10,267 bases of DNA from Bacteroidales bacterium (GTDB lineage Bacteria; Bacteroidota; Bacteroidia; Bacteroidales; VadinHA17). The DNA lies in the NCBI GenBank assembly GCA_012514255.1, contig JAAZAP010000044.1, positions 1 to 10,267 of the forward strand. The letters run 5' to 3'. The notes under the pieces are model-generated. The model saw nothing but the letters and a program-made list of their open reading frames with translations. It made no database searches and was not told the DNA's origin. Of this stretch, positions 1-6,604 are shown piece after piece (within the stretch, counting starts at the first letter, position 1; every line of letters starts with the position of its first letter). The translations under genes were made by a program, and so were the position numbers.

Positions 1-1
1 A

Positions 2-370
2 AGCAATATCGTGGGCCGCCCGGTGAGCATTCTGTTGTCACAGAAGGGGGTGGATGCCACCGTAACCTTAGTTCACAGCCGTACACGCAATATCGCGGAG
101 ACAATCAGAAAGGCTGATATTATCATAGCTGCCATAGGCAAGCCGGGATTCATCACTGCCGATATGGTGAAGGAAGGGGCAGTGGTGGTTGATGTGGGCA
201 CAACACGGGTTGAAGCCCCTGAGACAAAAGCAGGATGGAGACTGAAAGGAGATGTTGATTTTGATAATGTAGCTCCGCGATGCTCCTGGATCACTCCAGT
301 ACCCGGAGGAGTGGGCCCGATGACCAGGGTGTCCTTGCTGCTCAATACCCTGAAAGCTGCCGGAAGATGA
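2..370 (+). CDS. folD: FolD C-terminal part (methylene-THF dehydrogenase/cyclohydrolase), cut by window start
   Basis: This is the C-terminal 122 residues of the bifunctional cytoplasmic enzyme that oxidises 5,10-methylene-tetrahydrofolate with NAD(P)+ and hydrolyses the product to 10-formyl-tetrahydrofolate, supplying one-carbon units for purine and fMet synthesis. The reading frame is already open at base 2 and begins with [12 protein letters not shown], the family's GRSxxVGxP nucleotide-binding motif. The motifs [20 protein letters not shown] and VVVDVGT follow, and the family signature PGGVGPMT lies near the C-terminus. FolD proteins are usually about 285-300 residues, so more than half of the gene lies upstream of the window. 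The GTG at base 11 is internal and is not a start. The stop is TGA at 368-370, and a hairpin terminator follows about 50 bases later. The identification is very secure. Confidence 0.97.
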   Translation, partial: SNIVGRPVSILLSQKGVDATVTLVHSRTRNIAETIRKADIIIAAIGKPGFITADMVKEGAVVVDVGTTRVEAPETKAGWRLKGDVDFDNVAPRCSWITPVPGGVGPMTRVSLLLNTLKAAGR

Positions 371-412
371 ATTCTTATAACGGCCTTCATGATGGTTTAA
401 TACCAGGCTGTC

Positions 413-444
413 AAAAAAAAACCGGGCCGTGAGGACCCGGTTTC
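413..444. terminator. Hairpin terminator downstream of folD, probably bidirectional
   Basis: An 8-bp stem pairs AAACCGGG (419-426) with CCCGGTTT (436-443) across a nine-base loop. On the + strand the stem ends in only TTT before a C, while on the minus strand it is followed by a run of eight or nine T. It is correctly placed to end folD transcription, and by sequence it would work even better for transcripts arriving from the right. Confidence 0.8.
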
Positions 445-624
445 AGAAGGTAGAATTCAGGTTAATTCTAGGGTAATATTTGGTTTGAGGGTATGCTTCT
501 GAACTCAATTGTAAGATGAGATTGGGCGCCGGATGGTTGCGTCAGGAGGTATTTTTTTTCACAAAACACTGTTTATCATGTTTATAAAAACAATGCCCTG
601 TTGATAATTGATGGCACTTACTGG
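445..624. other. Non-coding spacer between folD and the TPR operon
   Basis: I see no credible gene here. The longest + strand frames from an ATG (493 and 516) are 8 and 24 codons and resemble nothing I know. The notable piece is AGGAGGT at 544-550, an exact match to the bacterial Shine-Dalgarno core, followed by a run of eight T. No start codon lies at a working distance. It may be chance or the remnant of a lost small gene. Confidence 0.5.
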
Positions 625-653
625 TTGACCGATTGATTAATGTATTACATTTG
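625..653 (+). promoter_or_regulatory. Bacteroidota-type promoter for the TPR-ComA-aroE operon
   Basis: The -33 element TTG (625-627) and the -7 element TACATTTG (646-653, exact match to TAnnTTTG) are separated by 18 bases, close to the usual spacing for the Bacteroidota primary sigma factor. Transcription would start near 659-661, only about 10 bases before the ATG at 671. The purine run GGGGAG (665-670) directly abuts the ATG, so it is too close for a normal Shine-Dalgarno interaction. Confidence 0.75.
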
Positions 654-670
654 CAAAATATTCAGGGGAG

Positions 671-2077
671 ATGGAAGAAGAGAAATACGGCTTTGTACAT
701 GATAGTGAGGTGGAAGAGGTGATTCTCCGTTTTGAGAGAATGCGCAAGAACAAGGAGACCTGTTATTTCGACGTCATTGAGTTTGAGACCATAATTGATT
801 ACTACCTGGAAGGTAACAACCCGGTGCATGCATATGAGGCAACATCCCTTGCCTGCGAGCTGCACCCCAATTCGGTGCCTATACTTATCAGGAAAGCACG
901 GGTCCTCCTGGAGAAAGGCAAGGCTACAGAGGCTCTTGCCATAGCCAGGAGACTTGAGAATATAGAACCGGGGAACTGTGACATCTACCTGTGCAAGGCT
1001 ACAGCACTGGCTATGCTGGGAGATATAAGCGGCTCCCGGCGGGTGTTCGATCTTGCACTGGAGACCGATACGGAAGAGGAGGAGACAATCCTCTTCAGCA
1101 TTATCTCCGTACTGCAGAACCTCAATTACTATGAGGAGACCATCCCGTACCTGCACAGGCTTGCTGAACTGGAGGCTGACTTCCCGGCACATCTTTATGA
1201 CCTGGCCTATGCATATGACAAAAAGGGAGACCATAAATCGAGCATCGAATACTATAACATGTACCTTGATGAGGATCCTTTCTCTGACAGTGCATGGTAT
1301 AACCTGGGCATAATCTATAACAAGACAGGCGAATACGGGAAATCAATCGAAGCATATGACTACGCCCTGGCATTGAACCCCGAAAATACATTTGCACTCT
1401 TCAACAAGGCCAATATACTGAGTAACCTCGAAAAATATAACGAGGCAATGGATGTCTACCGCCAGTTTGTTGAGGAGGAACCTGACAGCATGGAGGGACT
1501 GACATACCTGGCTGAATGCTATGACAAGACCGGCGATGAGGCGATGGCCCGCAAATACTATACGGAGGCTATTGACATTACACCGGATTTCCCTGAACCA
1601 TGGTACGGCCTGGGACTTCTGTCCCTGTCACGCAACAGACCTGCAGAGAGTATCACTCCGCTGCAGAAAGCCCTTGAACTTGATCCGGAAAATCCCGATT
1701 TCTGGTTCTCGCTTGGCAAAGCCTATATAATGCTTGGAAATATAAAGGAGGCTGTGAAATGCTGGGCGGAAACCCTTAGCCATGACGGCTATTACGACGA
1801 GGCGTGGATTGAGATCGGCATAGTGGTCATGATGACCGGGAAATACAGATCTGCCATACGTCTCCTGACCAAAGCAGCCCGGGTGAGTGGCGAATTGCCC
1901 GGAACCTATTTCCTTCTTGCTTCTTCTTACCTGCATACCGGAAACCTGACCGAAGCTGCCAGGAACCTCATTAAGGCTATCAGACTGGATCATGATGTGC
2001 TCGAAGAGTATGCTGTGCTGCTGCCTGAAGAGAAACTCACCAACGCAATGAAACGCCTGTTCAGAAAAACCAACTGA
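671..2077 (+). CDS. Cytoplasmic tetratricopeptide-repeat (TPR) protein
   Basis: This 468-residue protein is made almost wholly of TPR helix pairs, which form a superhelical protein-binding scaffold. About twelve repeats tile residues 35-444. The clearest are residues 207-240 (AWYNLGIIYNKTGEY...ALALNPEN), 241-274, 275-308, 309-342 (WYGLGLLSLSRNRPAES...ALELDPEN) and 343-376, with the usual W/Y, L/G, Y, A and P positions. The N-terminus is acidic and charged (MEEEKYGFVHDSE), with no signal peptide, lipobox or membrane segment, so it should be cytosolic. No enzymatic domain is visible. It is the first gene of a three-gene operon, three bases before the ComA-like gene and co-transcribed with aroE. 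Its partner is unknown. A scaffold or regulatory role towards the downstream enzymes is only a guess. The start at 671 fits the promoter, and the next ATG would drop 23 residues. Confidence 0.9.
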   Translation: MEEEKYGFVHDSEVEEVILRFERMRKNKETCYFDVIEFETIIDYYLEGNNPVHAYEATSLACELHPNSVPILIRKARVLLEKGKATEALAIARRLENIEPGNCDIYLCKATALAMLGDISGSRRVFDLALETDTEEEETILFSIISVLQNLNYYEETIPYLHRLAELEADFPAHLYDLAYAYDKKGDHKSSIEYYNMYLDEDPFSDSAWYNLGIIYNKTGEYGKSIEAYDYALALNPENTFALFNKANILSNLEKYNEAMDVYRQFVEEEPDSMEGLTYLAECYDKTGDEAMARKYYTEAIDITPDFPEPWYGLGLLSLSRNRPAESITPLQKALELDPENPDFWFSLGKAYIMLGNIKEAVKCWAETLSHDGYYDEAWIEIGIVVMMTGKYRSAIRLLTKAARVSGELPGTYFLLASSYLHTGNLTEAARNLIKAIRLDHDVLEEYAVLLPEEKLTNAMKRLFRKTN

Positions 2078-2080
2078 ATT

Positions 2081-2860
2081 ATGAAACAAGCCGGACAACT
2101 GCTGACACATATTCCCCCAAGACCCCCCAAACCCAGAAAGGACGGCCTTACCATGGTCATGGATAAGGGGCTGAGCCTCAGGGAGGCAGAGGATTTTGCC
2201 GCTGTGGGGAGCAACTATGTCGATTACGTCAAGCTTGGCTTCGGGACCTCCGTAATTACCCCCGGGGTTGAAAGGAAAATAAAGACCTACCACGATGCCG
2301 GAATGATTGTCTATTTTGGGGGAACCCTCTTTGAGGCATTCATTGTCAGGAATATGTATGACGAGTACGTCTCCCTGTTGAGGGACGCCAACGTCAGAAT
2401 GGTAGAGATCTCCGACGGATCCTACGAGTTTGAGCATAGCGAAAAACTCGGGTACATAAGCAGACTGTCGAAGGAGTTCATCGTAATATCAGAGGTAGGG
2501 TCAAAAAAGAAGAATATTGTTTATACCCCCGACCAGTGGGTGGACATGATGAAATCTGAACTGGAAGCCGGCTCGGTAAAGGTCATTGCTGAAGCGCGTG
2601 AATCAGGAACCATAGGAATTTATAACGACGACGGATCGGTGAACCTGGAGCTCATAAACACCATCTCCAGGGAGATAGGATTTGAAAATGTCCTGTGGGA
2701 AGCTCCGCTCAAGCAGCAGCAGGCATGGTTCATAGCCAACTTCGGGGCCAACGTCAACCTGGGTAACATAGCCCCCAATGAGATCATTGCTCTCGAAGCA
2801 CTGCGACTCGGCCTGAGAAGCGACACTTTCTTCAGCTTCCTGCCGGAAGAGATGAAATGA
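2081..2860 (+). CDS. Phosphosulfolactate synthase (ComA) family protein
   Basis: The 259-residue product belongs to the ComA family, a TIM-barrel group whose archaeal founders add sulfite to phosphoenolpyruvate to make (R)-phosphosulfolactate. Visible family motifs are KPRKDGLTMVMDKG (17-30), DYVKLGFGTS (48-57), GGTLFE (80-85), VEISDGS (108-114), SEVGSK (137-142), VIAEARESG (168-176), LWEAP (205-209) and GANVNLGNI (222-230). Length and motif order match the family, and the protein looks intact and soluble. Archaea use the reaction for coenzyme M, and a Bacillus homologue (YitD) serves spore sulfolactate. The plant homologue HSA32 is a heat-stress protein not known to make coenzyme M. A Bacteroidota host gives no reason to expect coenzyme M, so substrate and product are open here. 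Sulfolactate or cysteate for sulfonolipids is one possibility. The gene follows the TPR gene by three bases and overlaps aroE by four (ATGA), implying coupled translation. Family is secure, reaction is not. Confidence 0.9.
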   Translation: MKQAGQLLTHIPPRPPKPRKDGLTMVMDKGLSLREAEDFAAVGSNYVDYVKLGFGTSVITPGVERKIKTYHDAGMIVYFGGTLFEAFIVRNMYDEYVSLLRDANVRMVEISDGSYEFEHSEKLGYISRLSKEFIVISEVGSKKKNIVYTPDQWVDMMKSELEAGSVKVIAEARESGTIGIYNDDGSVNLELINTISREIGFENVLWEAPLKQQQAWFIANFGANVNLGNIAPNEIIALEALRLGLRSDTFFSFLPEEMK

Positions 2861-3627
2861 GGCTCTTCGGGATCATAGGGTTTCCTCTGGGACACTCATT
2901 CTCACAGAAGCATTTCACGGAGAAATTTGATAGAGAATGTTTCTATGACTATGCCTATCGCAAGTTTGAACTCCCTGAGATAGAAATGCTGCCAGCCCTT
3001 ATTGACAGTGAGCCTGAACTCTGTGGATTCAACGTAACCATTCCCTGGAAGATAGAGGTGATCAAATTCCTTGACGAGATTGATCCGGAAGCTGCCGGTA
3101 TAGGGGCCGTAAATACGGTGAAGGTCTCACATCAACATGGAAGACCCTGGCTTAAAGGCTATAACACAGATGCTCCGGCCTTCAGGGAGTCGCTGCTCAA
3201 AAACCTTGTCACGCTCCCCGAGAGCGCCCTGGTGCTTGGTACCGGCGGAGCGGCCAAGAGCGTCATGCATACCCTGCTTGACCTCAATATAATGGCAATA
3301 CCGGTATCACGCCGCCCTGTAAGCGGGGGATATTCATACGATGAACTTCCTGGTGAACTGATTAGTGAAGCCGGAGTGATAGTAAATACCACTCCCCTTG
3401 GAACAGCACCGGCAACTGATACCATGCCACCCATTGACTACAGCTACCTGAGAGAAGGCCAGTTGCTGTTTGACCTGGTTTACAATCCCCCGGTGACATC
3501 ATTCCTTGCCAGGGGAGAAGAACAGGGGTGCCTGACCGTTAACGGTGAAGAGATGTTCCTTATCCAGGCAGGACTGGCCTGGGATATCTGGAACAATGAG
3601 TCAATCCAGGCTGGGTCAAATTATTAG
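2857..3627 (+). CDS. aroE: Shikimate dehydrogenase (NADP+)
   Basis: This cytoplasmic enzyme reduces 3-dehydroshikimate to shikimate with NADPH in the route to chorismate and aromatic amino acids. The 256-residue protein has the substrate-binding SxS motif (S14, S16 in GHSFSQ), NVTIPWK (59-65) with the catalytic Lys at K65, and GYNTD (101-105) with the partner Asp at D105. These are followed by the Rossmann glycine loop GTGGAAKS (128-135), a dinucleotide-phosphate-binding SRR (151-153), NTTPLG (177-182) and the C-terminal NGEEMFLIQAG segment (229-240). The length is slightly below the usual 270 residues, as in other compact AroE proteins, and no key residue is missing. The start ATG lies inside the stop of the ComA-like gene (ATGA overlap), so it is the last gene of the TPR-ComA-aroE operon. 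No U-rich terminator follows directly. Confidence 0.95.
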   Translation: MRLFGIIGFPLGHSFSQKHFTEKFDRECFYDYAYRKFELPEIEMLPALIDSEPELCGFNVTIPWKIEVIKFLDEIDPEAAGIGAVNTVKVSHQHGRPWLKGYNTDAPAFRESLLKNLVTLPESALVLGTGGAAKSVMHTLLDLNIMAIPVSRRPVSGGYSYDELPGELISEAGVIVNTTPLGTAPATDTMPPIDYSYLREGQLLFDLVYNPPVTSFLARGEEQGCLTVNGEEMFLIQAGLAWDIWNNESIQAGSNY

Positions 3628-3698
3628 TTGATAATCAGCAGTATAAAATATGCTTTCGGGAAGCAGGCACTTCCGGTACCAGGTTAATATCTTCTGGA

Positions 3699-3717
3699 GG
3701 TGTCAGATCCTGACACC
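3699..3717. repeat. Perfect hairpin in the aroE/truA convergent gap
   Basis: GGTGTCAG (3699-3706) pairs perfectly with CTGACACC (3710-3717) across a three-base loop, with two further G-C pairs outside a single mismatch. It lies between convergent genes, where a shared terminator is expected, but neither strand carries a T-run after the stem. It may be a transcript-end or RNA-stabilising stem, or a REP-like palindrome. The structure is clear and its role is not. Confidence 0.55.
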
Positions 3718-3723
3718 CCCGGA

Positions 3724-3757
3724 CCTCAGAGAACAGTGAAAGATTTCCGGGTATTCA
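3724..3757. repeat. Partial duplicate of the truA 3' end
   Basis: Bases 3724-3757 match 3776-3812, the last codons of truA plus nine bases beyond its stop, at an offset of 52 bases. The core is AAAGATTTCCGGG followed by TATTCA. The first 25 bases align without gaps at 19 positions. The copies then differ by three extra G in the truA copy, exactly one proline codon. Read on the minus strand, the duplicate encodes EYPEIF where truA ends EYPPEIFI. It sits beyond the truA stop and should not be translated. Confidence 0.7.
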
Positions 3758-3784
3758 GCATAGACCCTGCAATGACTTCAGAAG

Positions 3785-4537
3785 TCAGATAAAGATTTCC
3801 GGGGGGTATTCAATTCCGGTAAGTGACAGTCCGTGTGCAGGGGCTGACTGTCCTGCCAGCCCGCGGTCCTTCCCGTTAATGATGGCCTCGAATTCAGCAA
3901 CCGATAACTTTCCCCTCCCTACCGGTATAAGCGTTCCCACAATAGCTCTTACCATATTCCTCAGGAACCTGTCGGCTGTGATATTGAAGATCAGCCTTCC
4001 TGATCCTTCAGTCCACCACGCACCGGTAACCCGGCAGAGATTGGTTTTATTGCTTCCATGCAGTCGGCTGAAGCTTGTAAAGTCACTGTGATTCAGAAGT
4101 ATGGCAGCAGCCTCATTCATCTTCTCAATGTCCAGCTGCCAGTAAAGCAGCCAGGCGGTGTTTGTTGCAAATGGGTCCTTATCCCTGGTGATGGTATAGG
4201 TGTAGCTCCTTGAAAGCGCATCAAACCTTGCACTGGCATCGGCTTTTACCTTGATGATCCTCTTCGCGGCAATGTCATCAGGCAGCAGGCTGTTCAGATT
4301 ATAAATGAACTGTCCGTCTGTGTCAAGCATGTCTCTGACACTGTCAAAATGAGCACAGAAGAATGAAGCATGGACTCCCGTGTCAGTGCGGCCGGCACCG
4401 GTAACCGACATCTGTGAGGAGAGAACGGTGCTCAGGGCTTTCGTCAGCACACTCTGCACCGTATGCTTGCCGGGCTGCATCTGCCATCCGTGATAGGCAG
4501 TGCCGCGGTAGGAAAGAAAGATAAAATATCGAGTCAT
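3785..4537 (-). CDS. truA: tRNA pseudouridine(38-40) synthase TruA
   Basis: TruA isomerises uridine to pseudouridine at positions 38, 39 and 40 in the anticodon arm of many tRNAs, in the cytoplasm and without a cofactor. The 250-residue protein begins MTRYFIFLSYRGTAYHGWQMQPG, the usual TruA opening. It has the catalytic motif GAGRTDTGVHA (47-57) with nucleophile D52, the ARFDALSRSYTYTI segment (103-117), the RNA-contacting RFLRNMVRAIVGTLI block (190-204) and the C-terminal APAHGLSLTGIEYPPE. The length is typical for Bacteroidota TruA. The gene stands alone on the minus strand, convergent with aroE and divergent from the threonine-aldolase gene. The putative promoter lies so near the ATG that the mRNA may be almost leaderless. 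Its last codons are partly repeated 52 bases downstream of the gene. Confidence 0.97.
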   Translation of the reverse strand: MTRYFIFLSYRGTAYHGWQMQPGKHTVQSVLTKALSTVLSSQMSVTGAGRTDTGVHASFFCAHFDSVRDMLDTDGQFIYNLNSLLPDDIAAKRIIKVKADASARFDALSRSYTYTITRDKDPFATNTAWLLYWQLDIEKMNEAAAILLNHSDFTSFSRLHGSNKTNLCRVTGAWWTEGSGRLIFNITADRFLRNMVRAIVGTLIPVGRGKLSVAEFEAIINGKDRGLAGQSAPAHGLSLTGIEYPPEIFI

Positions 4538-4545
4538 TACCGTAG

Positions 4546-4554
4546 CAAAATGTA
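4546..4554 (-). promoter_or_regulatory. Possible -7 element of truA
   Basis: Read on the minus strand this is TACATTTTG, the Bacteroidota -7 motif with one extra base between TA and TTTG. No good -33 TTG is seen at the right distance. If used, transcription would begin within a few bases of the truA ATG (4535-4537). The support is weak. Confidence 0.3.
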
Positions 4555-4571
4555 AAGATAGTTAAAGAACA

Positions 4572-4602
4572 TTGCCCGTACAGTTCATTTTGACTAAATT
4601 GC
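4572..4602 (+). promoter_or_regulatory. Possible promoter of the threonine-aldolase gene
   Basis: TTG (4572-4574) and TAAATTGC (4595-4602, imperfect match to TAnnTTTG) are separated by 20 bases. Transcription would begin near 4609, about 14 bases before the ATG chosen as the start. The -7 match is incomplete, so this is tentative. Confidence 0.35.
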
Positions 4603-4622
4603 GCTCCTTAAAGAGCGAACAG

Positions 4623-5672
4623 ATGAGCGAACCGGCACTTAAAAGAGGCTTTGCCAGCGATAATAATTCAGGCGTCCATCCTGCAGTGATGAAAGAGTTG
4701 CTTCGCGTTAACAGGGGACATGTTACGGGATACGGAGATGATCCTTTCACCGAAAGGGCCAGGGACCTGATAAGAAAAGAACTGGGCGATGATACGGAGG
4801 TCTTCTTCGTCTTCACCGGCACGGGCGCCAATGTGTTGGGCCTGGCAGGTGTAATGCAGTCATGGAACTCGGTTATCACTGCCCATACCGCCCATATAGA
4901 AACGGATGAATGCGGAGCTCCTGAGAAGTTTACCGGATGCAAAGTGCTCACAGTGGATACCCCTGATGGCAAGATCACTCCGGAGATGCTTGTTAAGCAT
5001 ATGCACGGATTTGATTTTGAGCATCATAGCCAGCCCAGGGTGATTTCAGTATCACAGGCTACTGAGATGGGCACAGTCTATTCTCCCGACGAGGTGAGGG
5101 AACTGGCGGATTATACACATGAGCACGGCCTGCTGCTGCACATGGACGGCGCTAGATTAGCAAACGCAGCCGTCACCCTCGGGGTGCCGTTCCGCACATT
5201 CACCACGGATGCAGGCGTGGATATCCTCTCCTTCGGAGGAACGAAGAACGGAATGATGTACGGAGAGGCAGTCTGCTTCCTCAGACCAGGATTATCCGGG
5301 GGATTCAAATACATCAGGAAGCAGGGGATGCAGCTGGCATCAAAAATGCGGTTCATTGCAGCACAATATATTGCCTACCTCTCCAACGGTCTCTGGAAAG
5401 AGTGCGCGGCACATTCAAACAGGATGGCCCGCGAACTGCAGAAGAAACTCAGGGAGATTAACGGGATAAAAATCACCCAGAAAGTGGAAGCCAACGGCGT
5501 CTTCCTGATAATGCCCCAAAGGGTGGCCGCTCTCCTGAGCAGGGAATATTTCTTCTATCCATGGAACGAACAGCTCTCTGAGTACCGGCTGATGACTAGC
5601 TGGGATACTACTTCAGATGACGTATCTCAATTTGCAGAAAGACTGAAGGTTATCCTATATGAGAATGACTGA
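4623..5672 (+). CDS. Threonine aldolase / beta-eliminating lyase family PLP enzyme
   Basis: The 349-residue product is a fold-type I PLP enzyme of the threonine-aldolase family, which cleaves L-threonine or L-allo-threonine to glycine and acetaldehyde. Motifs from the N-terminus are FASDNNSGVHP (10-20), TGTGANVLGL (65-74), HIETDECGAPEKF (91-103; H91 should stack on the PLP ring), SVSQATEMGTVY (142-153), LLHMDGARLANA (171-182; D175 contacts the pyridine nitrogen) and SFGGTKNGMMYGEAV (203-217; K208 is the Schiff-base lysine). The ATG at 4623 is preferred. The frame extends upstream to a TTG at 4572, but those 17 codons overlap the likely promoter and add residues unlike the family. The stop is three bases from the stop of the facing membrane-protein gene. 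Substrate and stereochemistry cannot be read from sequence, and related lyases remain possible. Confidence 0.87.
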   Translation: MSEPALKRGFASDNNSGVHPAVMKELLRVNRGHVTGYGDDPFTERARDLIRKELGDDTEVFFVFTGTGANVLGLAGVMQSWNSVITAHTAHIETDECGAPEKFTGCKVLTVDTPDGKITPEMLVKHMHGFDFEHHSQPRVISVSQATEMGTVYSPDEVRELADYTHEHGLLLHMDGARLANAAVTLGVPFRTFTTDAGVDILSFGGTKNGMMYGEAVCFLRPGLSGGFKYIRKQGMQLASKMRFIAAQYIAYLSNGLWKECAAHSNRMARELQKKLREINGIKITQKVEANGVFLIMPQRVAALLSREYFFYPWNEQLSEYRLMTSWDTTSDDVSQFAERLKVILYEND

Positions 5673-5675
5673 CAG

Positions 5676-6593
5676 TTAACCTCGCCTGTATCTCCCTAGA
5701 AGAGTGGCAGAAAAAATCAGCAGGGAGGTGAAGAGATAGAAAGGAAACCAGAGATGAACCGTTGCGTGCGACTCATTCCCGAAATTGATAATCATTATTG
5801 CAGCCATCAGAGGAATGGATGAAAGCCACGTGACCATCCCGGAAAAGGCCAGGTCATGCCTCTGTTTCTCATCATATACCGTACGATCAGATTTGGCGGC
5901 CAGCCTGACAATCCAATAGATCACCAGGACGAGCCAGGGCATGATAATTACTGCACAGTAAAAGAGAAGAAGCCACGTAAGCCAGCTCTTCAGGGCAGCA
6001 TCACCAAGAACAGCATATGCATAAACCGTGAAGGCAACTCCTGTCAGGCCGCATACAATCCCAATCCATTGCGTTGCCTCAAAAAGGGCCTCATCAACCA
6101 CCGGCCCGGCTGCATGTGTAATTGCACCCTGACTTTTCAGGATCAGGACAATAAACATGGCCAGTGCCAGATAAAAGGCCATCCTTAACAAAAGTGAAGC
6201 AAACAACCAGAACCACTCACCGGTGCATTTATATCCGTGAACCAGATAATCATTGCCGATATCATTGAGGGCTGCAAAATCAAAAAACAACGCTATCGCT
6301 GAAACAGTGCCGGTGATTATGGTTATTACCGGAAGCAGGCCTGTCCTGAAACCGTTCCTGAAAGCCTTCAACAGCAGTACGCCAAATGAAAGGTAAAGGA
6401 GGATCCTGACCGGGAAACCAATACCCGTAAGTTTTCCTATTGCCTCAGAATCAGGCGACTTCCCCTTTATTGCCAGGTAAGCGTAGAGATCATAAAAGAG
6501 CCAGAGGAAGCAGAGCGTCAACAACACCAGGGTGATTGTTGCTGTCATCCTGAGCCTGTTCCTGGCAGTGGAAAACGAACTTGCCTTTTCCAT
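5676..6593 (-). CDS. Unrecognised eight-helix membrane protein paired with an XRE regulator
   Basis: I do not recognise the family of this 305-residue integral membrane protein. Eight hydrophobic segments are visible at about residues 16-41, 58-78, 85-108, 127-152, 173-196, 202-232, 249-270 and 278-299. The basic N-terminus (ARNRLR) and basic C-terminal tail (GRYRRG) suggest both ends face the cytoplasm. A short polar loop (232-248, with KSDR and DEKQRH) separates helices six and seven. No signal peptide, catalytic motif or transporter signature is apparent. A 4+4 arrangement from internal duplication is possible but unproven. The gene lies 11 bases after the XRE-regulator gene, with no visible ribosome-binding site of its own, so translation is probably coupled. 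Small XRE regulators are often found next to multi-pass membrane proteins of unknown function, some annotated DUF2975. This protein is longer than those I recall. Its expression should follow the operator upstream of the regulator. Confidence 0.85.
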   Translation of the reverse strand: MEKASSFSTARNRLRMTATITLVLLTLCFLWLFYDLYAYLAIKGKSPDSEAIGKLTGIGFPVRILLYLSFGVLLLKAFRNGFRTGLLPVITIITGTVSAIALFFDFAALNDIGNDYLVHGYKCTGEWFWLFASLLLRMAFYLALAMFIVLILKSQGAITHAAGPVVDEALFEATQWIGIVCGLTGVAFTVYAYAVLGDAALKSWLTWLLLFYCAVIIMPWLVLVIYWIVRLAAKSDRTVYDEKQRHDLAFSGMVTWLSSIPLMAAIMIINFGNESHATVHLWFPFYLFTSLLIFSATLLGRYRRG

Positions 6594-6604
6594 GGTTCAA
6601 CTTG

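Noticed and set aside
1628..2437. Long minus-strand open frame (269 codons) across the TPR and ComA-like genes
   Set aside because: It runs antisense through two well-identified coding regions, has no recognisable motifs, and starts and ends inside them.
4550..4557. ATGTAAAG near the truA start as another binding site for the XRE regulator
   Set aside because: Only one half-site is present with no inverted partner, and it is explained by the TTTACATTTTG promoter-like sequence on the minus strand.
4572..4622. Upstream TTG start adding 17 residues to the threonine-aldolase protein
   Set aside because: The extra residues do not resemble the family N-terminus and overlap the likely promoter. 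The ATG at 4623 is followed at once by the conserved FASDNNSGVHP region.
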